Origin: Strigamia acuminata
Lineage: Eukaryota; Arthropoda; Chilopoda; Geophilomorpha; Linotaeniidae
Assembly (NCBI GenBank): GCA_949358305.1
Contig: OX442314.1
Coordinates: 8,673,060 to 8,737,059 of the forward strand
Length of the DNA: 64,000 nucleotides
Direction: 5' to 3'
In this document: positions 20,341 to 30,257 of the stretch, piece after piece
Layout: each line of letters begins with the position of its first letter
How positions within the stretch are numbered: the stretch's first letter is position 1
Position numbers and translations under genes: made by a program
Notes under the pieces: model-generated
Database searches by the model: none
What the model was told of the DNA's origin: nothing
Seen by the model: only the letters and a program-made list of their open reading frames with translations

Positions 20341-21356
20341 TGTAATGAGCTCAAATTACGGTTAGGAATATTAACAATAAAACTAAACTCATTGATGCCG
20401 TGCCAGGACTTATACAAATACTTCACAAATAACTCAATTTTAACTCAAACTTCAAGTTAAACACTAAGAGAAATAATGACTCTATTATTTCTCAATAAAA
20501 GGAAGATTTATTCAAACTTAGAATAAACACTAAATCAAATACAAGATATTATTTTGTGATAAAATGAGAAATTAAAAGACTGAGGAAATAATTTACTAAA
20601 ACGAAAATAATCAAAAGCAGAGGAAAATGATAAAGAATCCAGTCGATTCGACGACTCCACTTCTCGGGAACGCCGAACGCTTGGATTCGCTTCACTCGAC
20701 GCTCGGCTCGGCTTCGGCGTTTCTTCAACACGGACTCAATTCCGTCACAACTACGTTCTCCTGACTCGCTCGGGCTCAATCCCGCTCTCTTCGTCCTCTC
20801 CAGGTCGCAACGTCGTCGTCGCGGCGTCGTTGCGGCTGATTCCGCACAACAATCTCTCACACTCGCGCTCACTTCGCTTCGTCGCGAGTGAGAAATCTCA
20901 GTCCAACAATGGCTGTTGGCCAAGAATAGAAATCCCTCCAAACAATACTTGTTTGGCAAGATGAAAATCCCACTGTCACTAACTGAAGTAACCGCAAGAA
21001 ATATCTCACAAATTGCTCTGGCAATCTGCAAGAATGAGTCCAAATACTCTGGCAATCTTTCTCTAAATCAGCTTGTAGAATGGTGTTTTCTCAGGAAGAT
21101 TTTGGTGACTGGTTGCTCTCAAAGTAAGTTTCAAACTGAGGAGTTTTTCTGCTCCTCACAGGAAGTGTTTCCTGCTCCAGGAGGTTGCGGGCTGGTTTCC
21201 CTGGCGACCACCCACAATTCCTCCCACCCTGCCTAACTCCCTTTATCTAGACAGGAAGTCATAAAAAATATAAAATAAAATAAAACAATCTCCAATTTAA
21301 TATTTTATTTCGGGCTCATTCCCGATACTTCATCAGTGACCACTAGGGTCACTACA
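20341..21356 (-). repeat. 5' LTR (1016 bp)
   Basis: Full-length LTR with the 53 bases missing from the left LTR. It starts TGTAATGAGC and ends CACTACA on the plus strand, and is followed directly by the target duplication AGTT. Confidence 0.9.
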
Positions 21357-21360
21357 AGTT

Positions 21361-21720
21361 GCACGGATTGCAAGAATTCATTCATGATTACGAATGAATT
21401 CTTGCAATTAGTGTTTTGCAGTGCAGTTGAACACAGATTCGCGATACGTCACTTTCGCGACTTTTCGCGATTACACAGATTCGCGATACGTCACTTTCGC
21501 GATTGTTGGATTCGCGAATGTGCCAGTTCGCGACATAATTCTTTGAATTCAGCAATCGCTAATTTTGCGATTGCTGAAATTCGCAATTTCTATTTTCGCG
21601 ACAATAGCGCCACCCCATTACAAAGTGTCGCGCCAAGCTATTGCGTAGCATTGCAAACAATAGCTTGTCGCGTTTAGCTATTCCTAACAATGTTACACCC
21701 ATTGCTAGGCACGAATCGCA
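21361..21720. repeat. TCGCGA-rich repeat, right part
   Basis: Motifs such as ATTCGCGATACGTCACTTTCGCGA occur in near-tandem copies at about 21436 and 21480, with CGCGACAATAGCG near 21596. It resembles the sequence left of the LTR element and is probably the other half of one repeat. Confidence 0.5.
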
Positions 21721-21802
21721 ATGTCGCGCCCTGTACGCATCACCTTATATACCATACTGCCTTGAATAAACGCCGGGTCATTTAGTTATTTTTTCGACTC
21801 GT

Positions 21803-22045
21803 TTGTTTTAATAAAACACGGCTTTTATTTCTCAAACAAAATGTCATTATAATTGTTTTCAAAATTTAATTTAAATTATTAAATAACTACTGATAATCTC
21901 AAAGTGTAAGTTAATTACAAATGAACACAAGCAATCTGCAAAATCTAATTAAATATCAACGAAACATCCATAAACTAATCGAAAGATAAAATAAAAAAAG
22001 AATAACAAAGTCACATTGGGTTTTATTTTGAGGCAAAATAGATTG
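21803..22045 (-). repeat. Zinc-finger 3' region, copy 3 of 3
   Basis: Matches 61-345 of the window, including the CACATTGGGTTTT stretch close to the zinc-finger stop codon. The match ends exactly where the next LTR begins (22046), so any zinc-finger coding part was displaced or deleted. Confidence 0.7.
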
Positions 22046-22990
22046 TGTAATGAGCCTGAATTATTGCTATCAAATTAATAACAGCAACAATTCTCTAAAC
22101 TCATTAATTGCTTAGACAAGACTTATCATAAAATTATTACTACTCATATAAAAACTCACAAATTATTTATTCTGACTTAGAATAATGATGGATTACACTG
22201 ATAAATAAGGCTTAATGGAAATAAGAAACGAAATAATAGATAAATGATGAAATAACTTCAAATCGACGTGGAAACGTTATCTTGACGATTCCAACGTTCT
22301 GGCGACGATTTCGGCTCGTAATCGTCGCGTTCCTTCAAATCTTCACTCACGGCTCTCGCCCGTCTCTCGATGCTGGTTTTCGATGAAAACGGACTTATTC
22401 CGTGACTCAAACTCCCGAAATTGTCTGGTACAAATCGACTCCCGTCGATTTGCTTGGTCAACCGGACTCTTTCCGATACTTCGACTACACGTTCTCCGCA
22501 ACTCCGTCGTCTTGGCGGCGAAACTGCGACTCTTTCGCACAACGTCTAGCCGGATTTCCTCCACGGCAAGGCGAAATCCTGAATCAACAATTGAGTTGAC
22601 TCAAGACTGATAAATCTCACCGCACGTGAAATGGCGAGGAGGAATATTTTCGACCCGGATTCTTTGCGACCGGGATTCTTTTCGACTCGAGGTAAAGTGC
22701 GCTTTTTTTCGACTGGGATTATTTTCGACCAGGAAAATTTTCGACCAGGAAAATTTTCGACTAGGAATTTTTTCGACTCAAACAGGATAATTTTCGACCA
22801 GGAAAATTTTCGACCAGGATTCATCTCGACCAGGATTTTTTTCGACCGGACATTTTTCGACTTCACCAATGGTTGGGGGTTTATATACCCCAAATAATGT
22901 CACGCATTATATAACTGACGATGTCAGTATACAATACGTGACGATGACACGTATTGCATACATGACAGGAGTAATGTGTATTGTTCAATC
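22046..22990 (-). mobile_element. Single LTR related to the LTRs of the 9.1-kb element
   Basis: Begins TGTAATGAGCCTGAATTATT on the plus strand, like the LTRs at 12277 and 20341, and shares the order of features: an AT-rich U5-like part, a GC-rich part with a minus-strand open frame, and a TATA-like TATATAAACCCC region (minus strand, about 22880). No internal region follows, so it is a solo or truncated LTR. The right end is uncertain, and I found no matching target duplication. It holds a 15-bp minisatellite. Confidence 0.55.
22640..22870. repeat. GGTCGAAAA minisatellite inside the LTR
   Basis: About 14 irregular units of TTTTCGACCAGGAAAA type. The same unit in the other orientation forms 29310-29560, and both arrays end with the shared GTCGAAAATATTC. 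Confidence 0.8.
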
Positions 22991-23120
22991 CAACACTATA
23001 TTTTTTAATGGAAATTGCTGGAATTGTGTTTCTTGAATAAGCATTTTTTAGAAGCAAATAATCTACTTTTGCAGCCTTCTTTATAGCATTTACTCACTAA
23101 AAGTTTATTTCTAATTGCAG

Positions 23121-23306
23121 ATTGTATTGTGCAATCCGATCTGTTTAATCGGTTACACTATCGCATCATGGAATTTCTTTAACGAGCGGATACACGAAGA
23201 AGAATTCATTCTTTTAAATTTTTTTGGTCAAGATTACGTGAAATATCAGAAGAACGTGCCTACTGGATTATCTTTTATATCGGGATTCAGGGTAGAGTAC
23301 CAATAA
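23121..23306 (+). CDS. ICMT: Last exon of protein-S-isoprenylcysteine O-methyltransferase
   Basis: After the acceptor CTAATTGCAG (ending 23120) a 61-codon frame runs to TAA at 23304-23306. It contains L-C-N-P-I-C, then W-x-F-F-x-x-R-I-x-E-E-E, L-x-x-F-F-G-x-D-Y and a V-P-T-G-L-x-F-I-S-G end. This is the conserved C-terminus of ICMT, the ER membrane enzyme that methylates the C-terminal prenylated cysteine of CaaX proteins such as Ras and lamins; the R-x-E-E-E and P-T-G-L blocks belong to its cofactor and substrate region. AATAAA signals follow at 23346. The preceding exons, including the H-P-S-Y-x-G-W block, are not visible upstream, where LTR sequence lies instead. Either the intron is very long or this is an orphan exon. 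Confidence 0.85.
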   Translation: MVLCNPICLIGYTIASWNFFNERIHEEEFILLNFFGQDYVKYQKNVPTGLSFISGFRVEYQ

Positions 23307-24704
23307 GCGGACAAAAATCTTTATTTTCAATTCAATTTTTTTTTTTAATAAACAAACAAATAAATAAAAACTGTGTAAATTAATTTCAAACTTTAATTTC
23401 ATCATTGGAGTCGCAAACAAGCAGAATCAAACCTATTTTTCTACTTTTTCTTTCGACAAATGAAAAAACATCGGATTCGATTAAATTCGTGTGAAAATGC
23501 TTTTATTTCTCATTATTATAAAATTAAACTACTGTAAAATATTCTAAAAACAGTGCTGCCACAAGGCAGATGTAATTTACAAAATAATGTACAAAAATAT
23601 TTTTTTTCCATTGACATTTACATTTTTCTAAATAAATAAAGAGCACCACTAATAATAAAATTAAAAATGTTCTATAGCTGCTAAATAAACTAAGTTTGTT
23701 TAGATCGACAATATCAAAAATATAATGTGTTGTTTTTTCTTTTTGATATTGCTAATAAACGTTGTGATACGATGCTGTGAATATTACAGGATAATACTTG
23801 TTTTTGTTTTTTTTATACGGATGGGATTCGTAGGATTCGGATAGATTCTGGGGATTCGGATGGGATTCGGAGGGGATTCGATGGGACTTGGAAAGATGCA
23901 TATTATCATCACATCATTATCTTTAAAACTGAATAATAAATATGAAATTTACCGGCAGTTTTGATCAAGTTATGTAATAAAACACTCCAAAATTCAGAAA
24001 TTAACACGAAAGCAAAACCTAATTCCAGCCAATAGTAAACAATATTAAAAATACAAAAAATAAACCAAAGATATTGCTAAATTTTAATAACTGTTATGCT
24101 GGGGCATCACGTTGAAATAAAGGAGAGGTTTTTAAAGTGGAAAACAAAACACACGTCTTTACTCGTGGGTAAAATACAAGCAAGTGAGGAGTAATACAAA
24201 ATTGTCATGGTAACGCTTTTACAACAATGTAACAGTATGATATAGCAATAACACGTTCTTCAACAATGAACTCAACATTACATTAACATAACTTAACAAT
24301 AACCAAAGTTAAAAAATTAAATTAAAAGCGAGGGGCGCAGGTGGGTGCAGGTCAAGCGCGCACGTGAGCGCGCAGGTCAAGGCGAGTGAAAAATTCGACG
24401 GAAAATTTGAGGGAAAATTCAATTACCGAGTCATTTAGACTTGTCAATTATTCCAGTTTTGGAAAACAAAATTATTATATTGTCTCTTGAATTAGTGACT
24501 TTTTTGATTTCTATTCAAAATTCAAATTTTAAAAGAAAAAAATATTTCCAGAAAATTAAAATTAAATTAAATTAAAATTAAATTAAATTTAATTAATTTA
24601 AATCCCACGAAATGCATGTTTGAAACAGAAACTTGATAAAGTTTACCACCAAAAACTTTTTCAACAACTTCCATAAAATGAAAATAAAACAACAAATGAA
24701 ACAG
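23307..24704. other. 3' UTR of ICMT then gene-free AT-rich DNA
   Basis: Polyadenylation signals are near 23346 (plus strand) and 23495 (minus strand, AATAAAA), so a second transcript may end here from the right. A GATTCGGATGGGATTCGG microrepeat lies at 23820-23885. Nothing codes convincingly. Confidence 0.4.
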
Positions 24705-24848
24705 GTGTAAATCAGCTGAATGAAGACCTCTTTATCAGGTCACATCAAGGCCTGGGTTATTATGAGGAAGTGAGAAGCCTTGGAATCAAACATCATGACA
24801 TATTCATGGCAGTGCATTTAACCAAAAAATCATTTATCAAACATACCG
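24705..24848 (+). CDS. Candidate internal coding exon, gene unknown
   Basis: A 144-base block bounded by ACAG and GGTAATG with one open frame of 47 codons in phase 1-1. The peptide looks like real protein: it contains H-Q-G-L-G-Y-Y-E-E-V-R-S-L-G-I and H-D-I-F-M-A-V-H-L-T-K-K-S-F. The second block faintly resembles the D-I-F-x-x-V-x-T-T-K-K-F-H motif of Fringe-type glycosyltransferases, but not enough to name it. No neighbouring exons were found. Confidence 0.3.
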
Positions 24849-25159
24849 GTAATGTGGAATTAAACTTTTAAGAAAAAAAAAATCTTTTTATAATTTGTCT
24901 CATCACCTTTATGCCACAGGAAAAAAGCTAATTTCATGGTTATGTGCCCCAAGTAAAGCGAGGAACGTCGTATCTTTCTTTCTTTCTCTCTTTCTTTTAT
25001 ATTTTCCATTTATTTTTCTTGCATTTCCCTTCAAACACCTGTCGGGTTGACTTTGCCTAAAGGAGACTGGTGTCTCTTTACTGAATATTGGAGGAGGAAC
25101 ACCTGCTGCCATTTATATCACACCTCTCAAGGGTAAAGACACTTCCGGCCCCTCTTCAC

Positions 25160-25178
25160 ACAGGTCACACACACACAC

Positions 25179-25235
<57 letters not shown>
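25160..25235. repeat. CA/TG microsatellite
   Basis: A (CA)n run of about 35 units with two CCCA interruptions. Confidence 0.95.
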
Positions 25236-25236
<1 letters not shown>

Positions 25237-26669
25237 TAAACTCTCCGACTTGCGCCACAAATTGAATTGTCAAAGTTTCATGTTTCATATTAATTTTTTT
25301 GAAGAATATTCGTCCTAGGAGTCATAAATTTCTGTGATTTTATTAGATTCACACAGGTGCAAACATTTCCCCCACCATTCCGCATAATTTCCTATAATAG
25401 AATTTCCAAATTGGTTTCTAACAAAAAAAAAACTTCTAAACGTCATTTTTATTTGATTTATATTTATGTATTGGAGCATTTTACGCTAATCTGTTTGGCA
25501 TTAAAAATTAAAAACGAATTAAAACACCGATAGTTTATTTGCTTCCATTTTGACCACCAAAGTGAATCTCATTTCATGCTCAATAAATTATGCATGGTTT
25601 CTTTTTTTAAACCAATATAAAATAGAATGGTAAAATACTGTTAAAATTTAGCGAAGAATTATCCATCGCTCCGTTGCTTAGCGACCACGTGTTTCGCAGC
25701 GAAGTCGCCCATCGGAATAATTTGACGCGCTATCTTTGAAATTGTTGGAAAACATGCGAAAAAACATTGTTTTCCAACAATTTCAAAGACAGCGCGTCAA
25801 ATTATTGTTTTCAAAACAATATCACCTTCGTTAAAATCTGATTATTTGATGAAATAAGACTTATTTTACTTGCAAAAACTTATACATTAATTTATTGCCG
25901 TTTGTATTTGCCGTTATACAGAAGAAAATAACTGCACCAGAGCGAATAAATATTACATGTTTTTTTTAAGTACGGATCGACTTCCATTTAGCCACAAAAT
26001 GCATTAAAGTTTTCGATCCAAAGTGCTCCGACTTACTAATTCTTGCAATTCCTCGCAAAAAACTTTATTTTATTTTAATTAAACTAGAATTAGCTATTTC
26101 ACCGTGTCGCCATCTATCGCCAGAATAAAAAGCTCAAAAACGAGCTCGAAATTCAAATTTAGTAAACTATAATTTACTACAAACGGTTATAAAACAACGA
26201 GGAAAAATATTATGCTCTCTCCTGAGACTAAATTGGGCTAAATATTGCATGGTTTTATTCATTTGATTTAATTTAATTGTCGTCTGCACCGACGATTTTT
26301 CAATTTGCCCCTGACCTCTCCATTTTGCACTTGCATTTTTGCTAATTTCAAACATTTTTTTCCTCTGATTGAGCCACAAAAGTAAATGTCATTCCTTGTA
26401 AGAACACACAACTTGAGTTTGATGTGTTTTTTGAGTTGTGCAATGCACCCAAGCCTTTCTGTGCCCCCTAAGTTTTGTGTTTTCTTCACTGAAAAACAAA
26501 GGGGTGAAAAATGGGTCAAAGTCACTGGCTAAATGTAGGGTGAGTGACCGAGTGACGCGATAAGAATTGGAGAGGAGTGCCAATCACGTGCCAAACCTTG
26601 GACCAAGGCCAAACATCATAAGTGAGAGAGCGACATTGCTAAAACCCGTGTACCTGTGTAAAATTGACA
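25236..26669. other. Gene-free AT-rich stretch with one hairpin
   Basis: Apart from the hairpin at 25716-25806 I see no gene. Two minus-strand frames at 26268-26583 show no recognisable features. The last 100 bases are the likely promoter of the AAR2 pseudogene. Confidence 0.4.
25716..25806. repeat. Long hairpin, 38-bp arms
   Basis: AATAATTTGACGCGCTATC at 25716 pairs with its reverse complement ending at 25806. The arms of about 38 bases have a single mismatch and the loop is about 15 bases. It could be a tiny palindromic MITE or a small-RNA precursor. Confidence 0.75.
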
Positions 26670-27982
26670 ATGGCTTCACAAGATATGGATCCTGATGTTG
26701 CAAAGACTTTATTTCGCGAAGGTGTGACATTAATATTTTTAGATGTACCACCAAAAACTGAATTTGGAATAGATCACAATACTTAGAATGTGGAAACCGA
26801 TATCAAAGGTGTCAAGATGATTCCTCTGGGCATTCATTTTGTATATTACAGGTAATTTCGAGGTTAAAAATTTGGATTTGGATTTTGCAATGACTAATGA
26901 CCACAATTTATTTTCTTTATTTCAGTGCAGTTAGTCGGGACAACCAAATGGCACCCAGAACTGGATTTTTTCATTAATTCAATAAAGGAGAAATAGTTGT
27001 TACAAAATGGGATAAATATCTCGAAGGTTATTTTAATTAACGTTTAAATTGGTCTGTAACCTGAATTGTGTATCGTTCAATATAGATATCAAAGATGAAG
27101 TCACTTCAGATGAAGAAATAGACAGGCTTAAAGAGAATTTAAGGGAGCTTGACAAACATTTAGGCGCTTATCCATACGACAACTGGAAAAAATGGATTTT
27201 CCAGACCTACTACATGACTGGTAAGGAAAAAAATTTCGTATTTTGTAAAATATTTTATACAAAACTTATTCTCTTAGACACAGTTTTAGAACGGGTGCAG
27301 CCATTAAACAAAAAAATTTCGTCAGTTTCCCATTTAATAACTGATGAGAGTGAATCGTCAACAAGAACAAATAAGAGACCAAAACTAGATGATTTTCTTC
27401 CGAAAATGTGTCAAAAACCCGGAACGGAAATTCGTTTTTCCAAATTTCCTGAAAAAAGTAAGAAGAAAAAAAAGACAATTTTGATTTTAAAAAAGTAACT
27501 TAAATGTTTTGTGAAATCACAAAACAGTTTAGATTTGACCTATACTTTAGATCAAATGCTCAAATCGTATACAGATCCTGAAGACATTCTCGGAGAACTT
27601 CAAATGGCTTTTATTTGTTTTATTTTAGGACAGGTGTACGACGCATTTGAAGAATGGAAACATTTAATCCACTTGCTGTGCTCGTGCGACAATGCTCTTA
27701 CGAAATACGCAGATTTATATTCAAAATTCATTTTTGTACTTCATCACCAACTTCAGGAAATTCCTCGCGATTTCTTTGTAGATATTGTCAGTCGTGAAAA
27801 CTTCCTCGTCAACACATTGCATTCTTTCTTCTCCAATTTGAACGGGAACCAACAAGTACCGCACGAAATTGTAGAAAAGGGTAGAAGGTTTAAAAAAATA
27901 TTTAACGAAAACATTCAAGTGGGATTTTGATAGGGAAGATGATGATGAAGCGCCTGTTGTTGTTGAAACTGAAGAAATGTGA
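26670..27982 (+). pseudogene. AAR2: AAR2 splicing factor gene copy, decayed
   Basis: Exons at 26670-26851, 26926-27026, 27086-27220, 27278-27457 and about 27510-27982 follow the order of AAR2, the U5 snRNP assembly factor that holds Prp8 in the cytoplasm. Recognisable blocks are M-D-P-D-V-A-K, T-E-F-G-I-D, G-V-K-M-I-P-x-G-I-H-F, K-P-G-T-E-I-R-F, D-I-L-G-E-L-Q-M-A-F-I-C-F and L-Q-E-I-P-R-D-F-F-V-D-I-V. Damage: TAG at 26784-26786 where relatives have Trp, TAA at 26975-26977, a stop or lost acceptor around 27496, and an extra A in the A-run near 27893 that throws the final acidic D-D-E-A-P-V-V-V-E-T-E-E end out of frame. Introns with good splice sites remain, so it is a duplicated or unitary pseudogene, not a processed one. 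AATAAA follows at about 27992. Confidence 0.88.
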
Positions 27983-28232
27983 TTCGTGTGAATAAATAAA
28001 AATATTTGGTCAAAGTAATTTTTTTTGGAATTTTTTATTTATTAATAAAAATGATGACATTGCAATTCGATTGACGAGTTTCAAAATTATCAACATCCGA
28101 AGTTAAACTCTAAACCTTCAAAGAAATTTCATTAAAAATCATGCTAATTAGACATTTTCTTTAATTATTTCACTTTATTTACAACATCGTCTGCAATTTA
28201 ACCCGTAGTTTTTCTACTTTTGTCTGCTGCAA

Positions 28233-29209
28233 TCAATGAATTCGATGGATCCTAATTAATCCTGAATTTTCACCCGAAGCCACTAATAAATGCGATCCGA
28301 AGTTTGGACTCCAAGCCACCTGAAATTAGGATTAAAATTAGATTAAAATTAGATTAAAATAATATTAATTTTTAATCTCCACTCACTTTATTAATGGATG
28401 CAATTTCAAACGAACGAAGATCAGATGAGGTCATTGTATTTGCGTGAGTTAATCGCGTAATTTCGTCCTGGGGTATTAAATTATTTGATATCTAATAAAA
28501 AATACAATTAAAATGCATGAAATCGCTAAGGAGTAATAGAATACTCGAGAGGTAACAGAAGTAAATAAACTAAAGTACCATAAAATATTCATTTACTTCC
28601 ACCAATTCAATAAAACGAGTCTCTAGATTTTTACCGGTACGTTATCCATAAAAACTATTCCGTAATCCGTGACCGCGTCTCTTTATAAGACTCAGATGTC
28701 TTCTCTGGCGTTCGTTTGGCTGGATCGCAAGAATCGGCCGTCGATTGATCACTTCGAACATCTTGAGCTGAATTATCTGCTGAATTTTTCGACGAATTTG
28801 TCTCTATTTTGTCACCCAGATCGGACTCTAGCGTCTTTAGATTGCAAACATTTGTTCTATAAATTGGCTGCAATTAAAAAAAATATACATTTTAATTTCA
28901 ATCAATATTAACTAGAAATATATTCCTTACGAATCGTTTTCTCGATATCCTTTTCTAATTACCAACGCCGTGCAGAAGTTGGGTCAAAACTGTGCCCACT
29001 ACTTCACCATTCGAATCGCAAGTAGCCGTACAATTTAGCCAATCATTAACGGACACTTGCTACAAAGAAAAAATGTAAACATAAATTTCAATAATAATTT
29101 AACAAGTAAGGATAAAATTACCCAAATGGAGCAGTTATGTGCTGCTATACATCACGAGCCATTACCGAAATAGCCCTTCTCCACAAACCTTAGATTCGTT
29201 CGCCATAAA
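28233..29209 (-). pseudogene. WD40 protein gene fragment, tentatively TFIIIC subunit 2, decayed
   Basis: Five minus-strand exons with fitting splice sites: 29209-29122, 29059-28931, 28867-28635, 28467-28387 and 28319-28233. The peptide has WD-type blocks: A-A-H-N-C-S-I-W, V-N-D-W-L-N-C-T-A-T-C, I-N-K-V-A-W-S-P-N-F-G-S-H-L-L-V-A-S-G and a G-L-I-R-I-H end. Order and wording recall the C-terminal half of TFIIIC subunit 2 (GTF3C2, RNA polymerase III initiation), but I hold that loosely. Damage: in-frame TGA in exon 1, TAG near the end of exon 2, and a 2-base insertion (about 28683) that shifts exon 3. The 5' part of the gene is missing. It converges on the AAR2 pseudogene, with about 250 bases between the two stops. 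Confidence 0.6.
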
Positions 29210-29309
29210 CTAAAAACAAAATTTTGGTTCAAATATGTACCGATGAAAGAAAATATAAAAATGAATAAATTTGACACGTTACAAGTCCATTTATAAAAGT
29301 AAACTACCT

Positions 29310-29560
29310 AAATTTCGACCAAGTCGAAAGGAATCCTGGTCGAAGTGAATCCCGGTCGAGATAAATCCTGGTCGCAAAGAATCCTAGTCGATAAAATTCC
29401 AGGTCGCAATCCAACCGGTCGAAAAGAATCCTGGTCGCAAACAATCCTGATCGGAAACAATCCTGGTCGCAAACAATCCGGTCGAGAAAAATCCGGTCGC
29501 AAAAAATCCGGTCGAAAAAAAACGCGGTCGAAAGGAATCCGAGTCGAAAATATTCTACCC
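29310..29560. repeat. GGTCGAAAA minisatellite, second array
   Basis: About 16 irregular 15-base units such as AATCCTGGTCGCAAA, inverted relative to the array at 22640-22870. It lies just 5' of the truncated WD40 pseudogene and may mark the rearrangement that truncated it. Confidence 0.8.
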
Positions 29561-29741
29561 TGCCGTGCAGGGATTATGTTGAGGAATGTAAGCGGTTAAT
29601 TCGCTATTTTCCTTACTTTCAATGAACACAAGTGTTTATTTATTCAAGCAGAATTAAAATTTTATTTGCTTCATTTTACATCGAGAATTGTCATTTGTCG
29701 TTTTTGGAGATCTGGGATCACCAAACTCTTTCCTTCTCTTC

Positions 29742-30257
29742 TTAGCCCGTGTTTTTACCACGACATCTCTGGGGATTATTATTTGGGCAGTAACTAAAAC
29801 GATTATAAATAAAATATGATTTCCATGAGCTTAACGACTACAGGGAGCATTGCGGAATATCGGTTTGGTGAATACGTTGAATTAAACCAACAGATTGTGA
29901 CCTGCATCTTCTCTTTCTGCCCACTAATAAGTATTTTTTACCCGCTCCCTCGTGTTTCCATCTTTAGGCCTATCACAAACTGTCAGTTTACTCAACTGCC
30001 TAATAGGTGGCAGTAATTGTGTGATAAAACGTACTATTGTCTGTCTTGATTATCAACGTCGTTGAAATCAGTCTCAGCTTCTTCTGAAAGAAAATTAGTT
30101 AAGTTATAGTGTGTTTTTGTAAGCTTACTTGGCCGAATGAGTTCTAAAACAACTAGGATTTTGTTTGTTTACCTAATACCGCCAGTGGTGTAGCCACAAC
30201 AATCTGAGCAAGCACTAAGAAAGCACACACCACCACAAGAATAAAACACTTGGCCAT
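29742..30257 (-). CDS. Secreted peptide 1 of the cluster: single-disulfide mature peptide
   Basis: Three coding exons: 30257-30173 (signal), 30083-30035 (acidic pro-region), 29793-29742 (mature), giving exactly 61 codons plus stop. An untranslated first exon ends at 30336 and its intron ends at 30277. The signal and pro exons match peptides 2 and 3 almost residue for residue. The mature part after the final Arg of the pro-region is only 18 residues, with a C-x7-C pair, an N-terminal Gln that could cyclise, and a basic end. Such short single-loop peptides are known among arthropod antimicrobials (thanatin is one with C-x6-C), but similarity here is only in form. Intron phases equal those of the paralogues. 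AATAAATAAA follows at about 29640. The donor GTACGT and short mature exon leave some doubt. Confidence 0.65.

Larger units (their letters stand above)
12277..21356 (-). mobile_element. Young LTR retroelement lacking reverse transcriptase
   Basis: Complete element bounded by LTRs at 12277-13239 and 20341-21356, with the 4-bp target duplication AGTT at 12273-12276 and 21357-21360. Read on the minus strand, the 5' LTR (TGTAGT to ATTACA) is at the right. A leader follows, then ORF A (20217-17110), a 727-bp gap, ORF B (16382-13284), a polypurine tract and the 3' LTR. The LTRs look identical by eye over most of their length, apart from a 53-bp deletion in the left one, so insertion is recent. ORF A joins an aspartic protease directly to an integrase C-terminal-like tail; no reverse transcriptase, RNase H or integrase core is found. 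It must rely on another element for replication. The 4-bp duplication fits Ty3/Gypsy-type elements. Confidence 0.9.
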
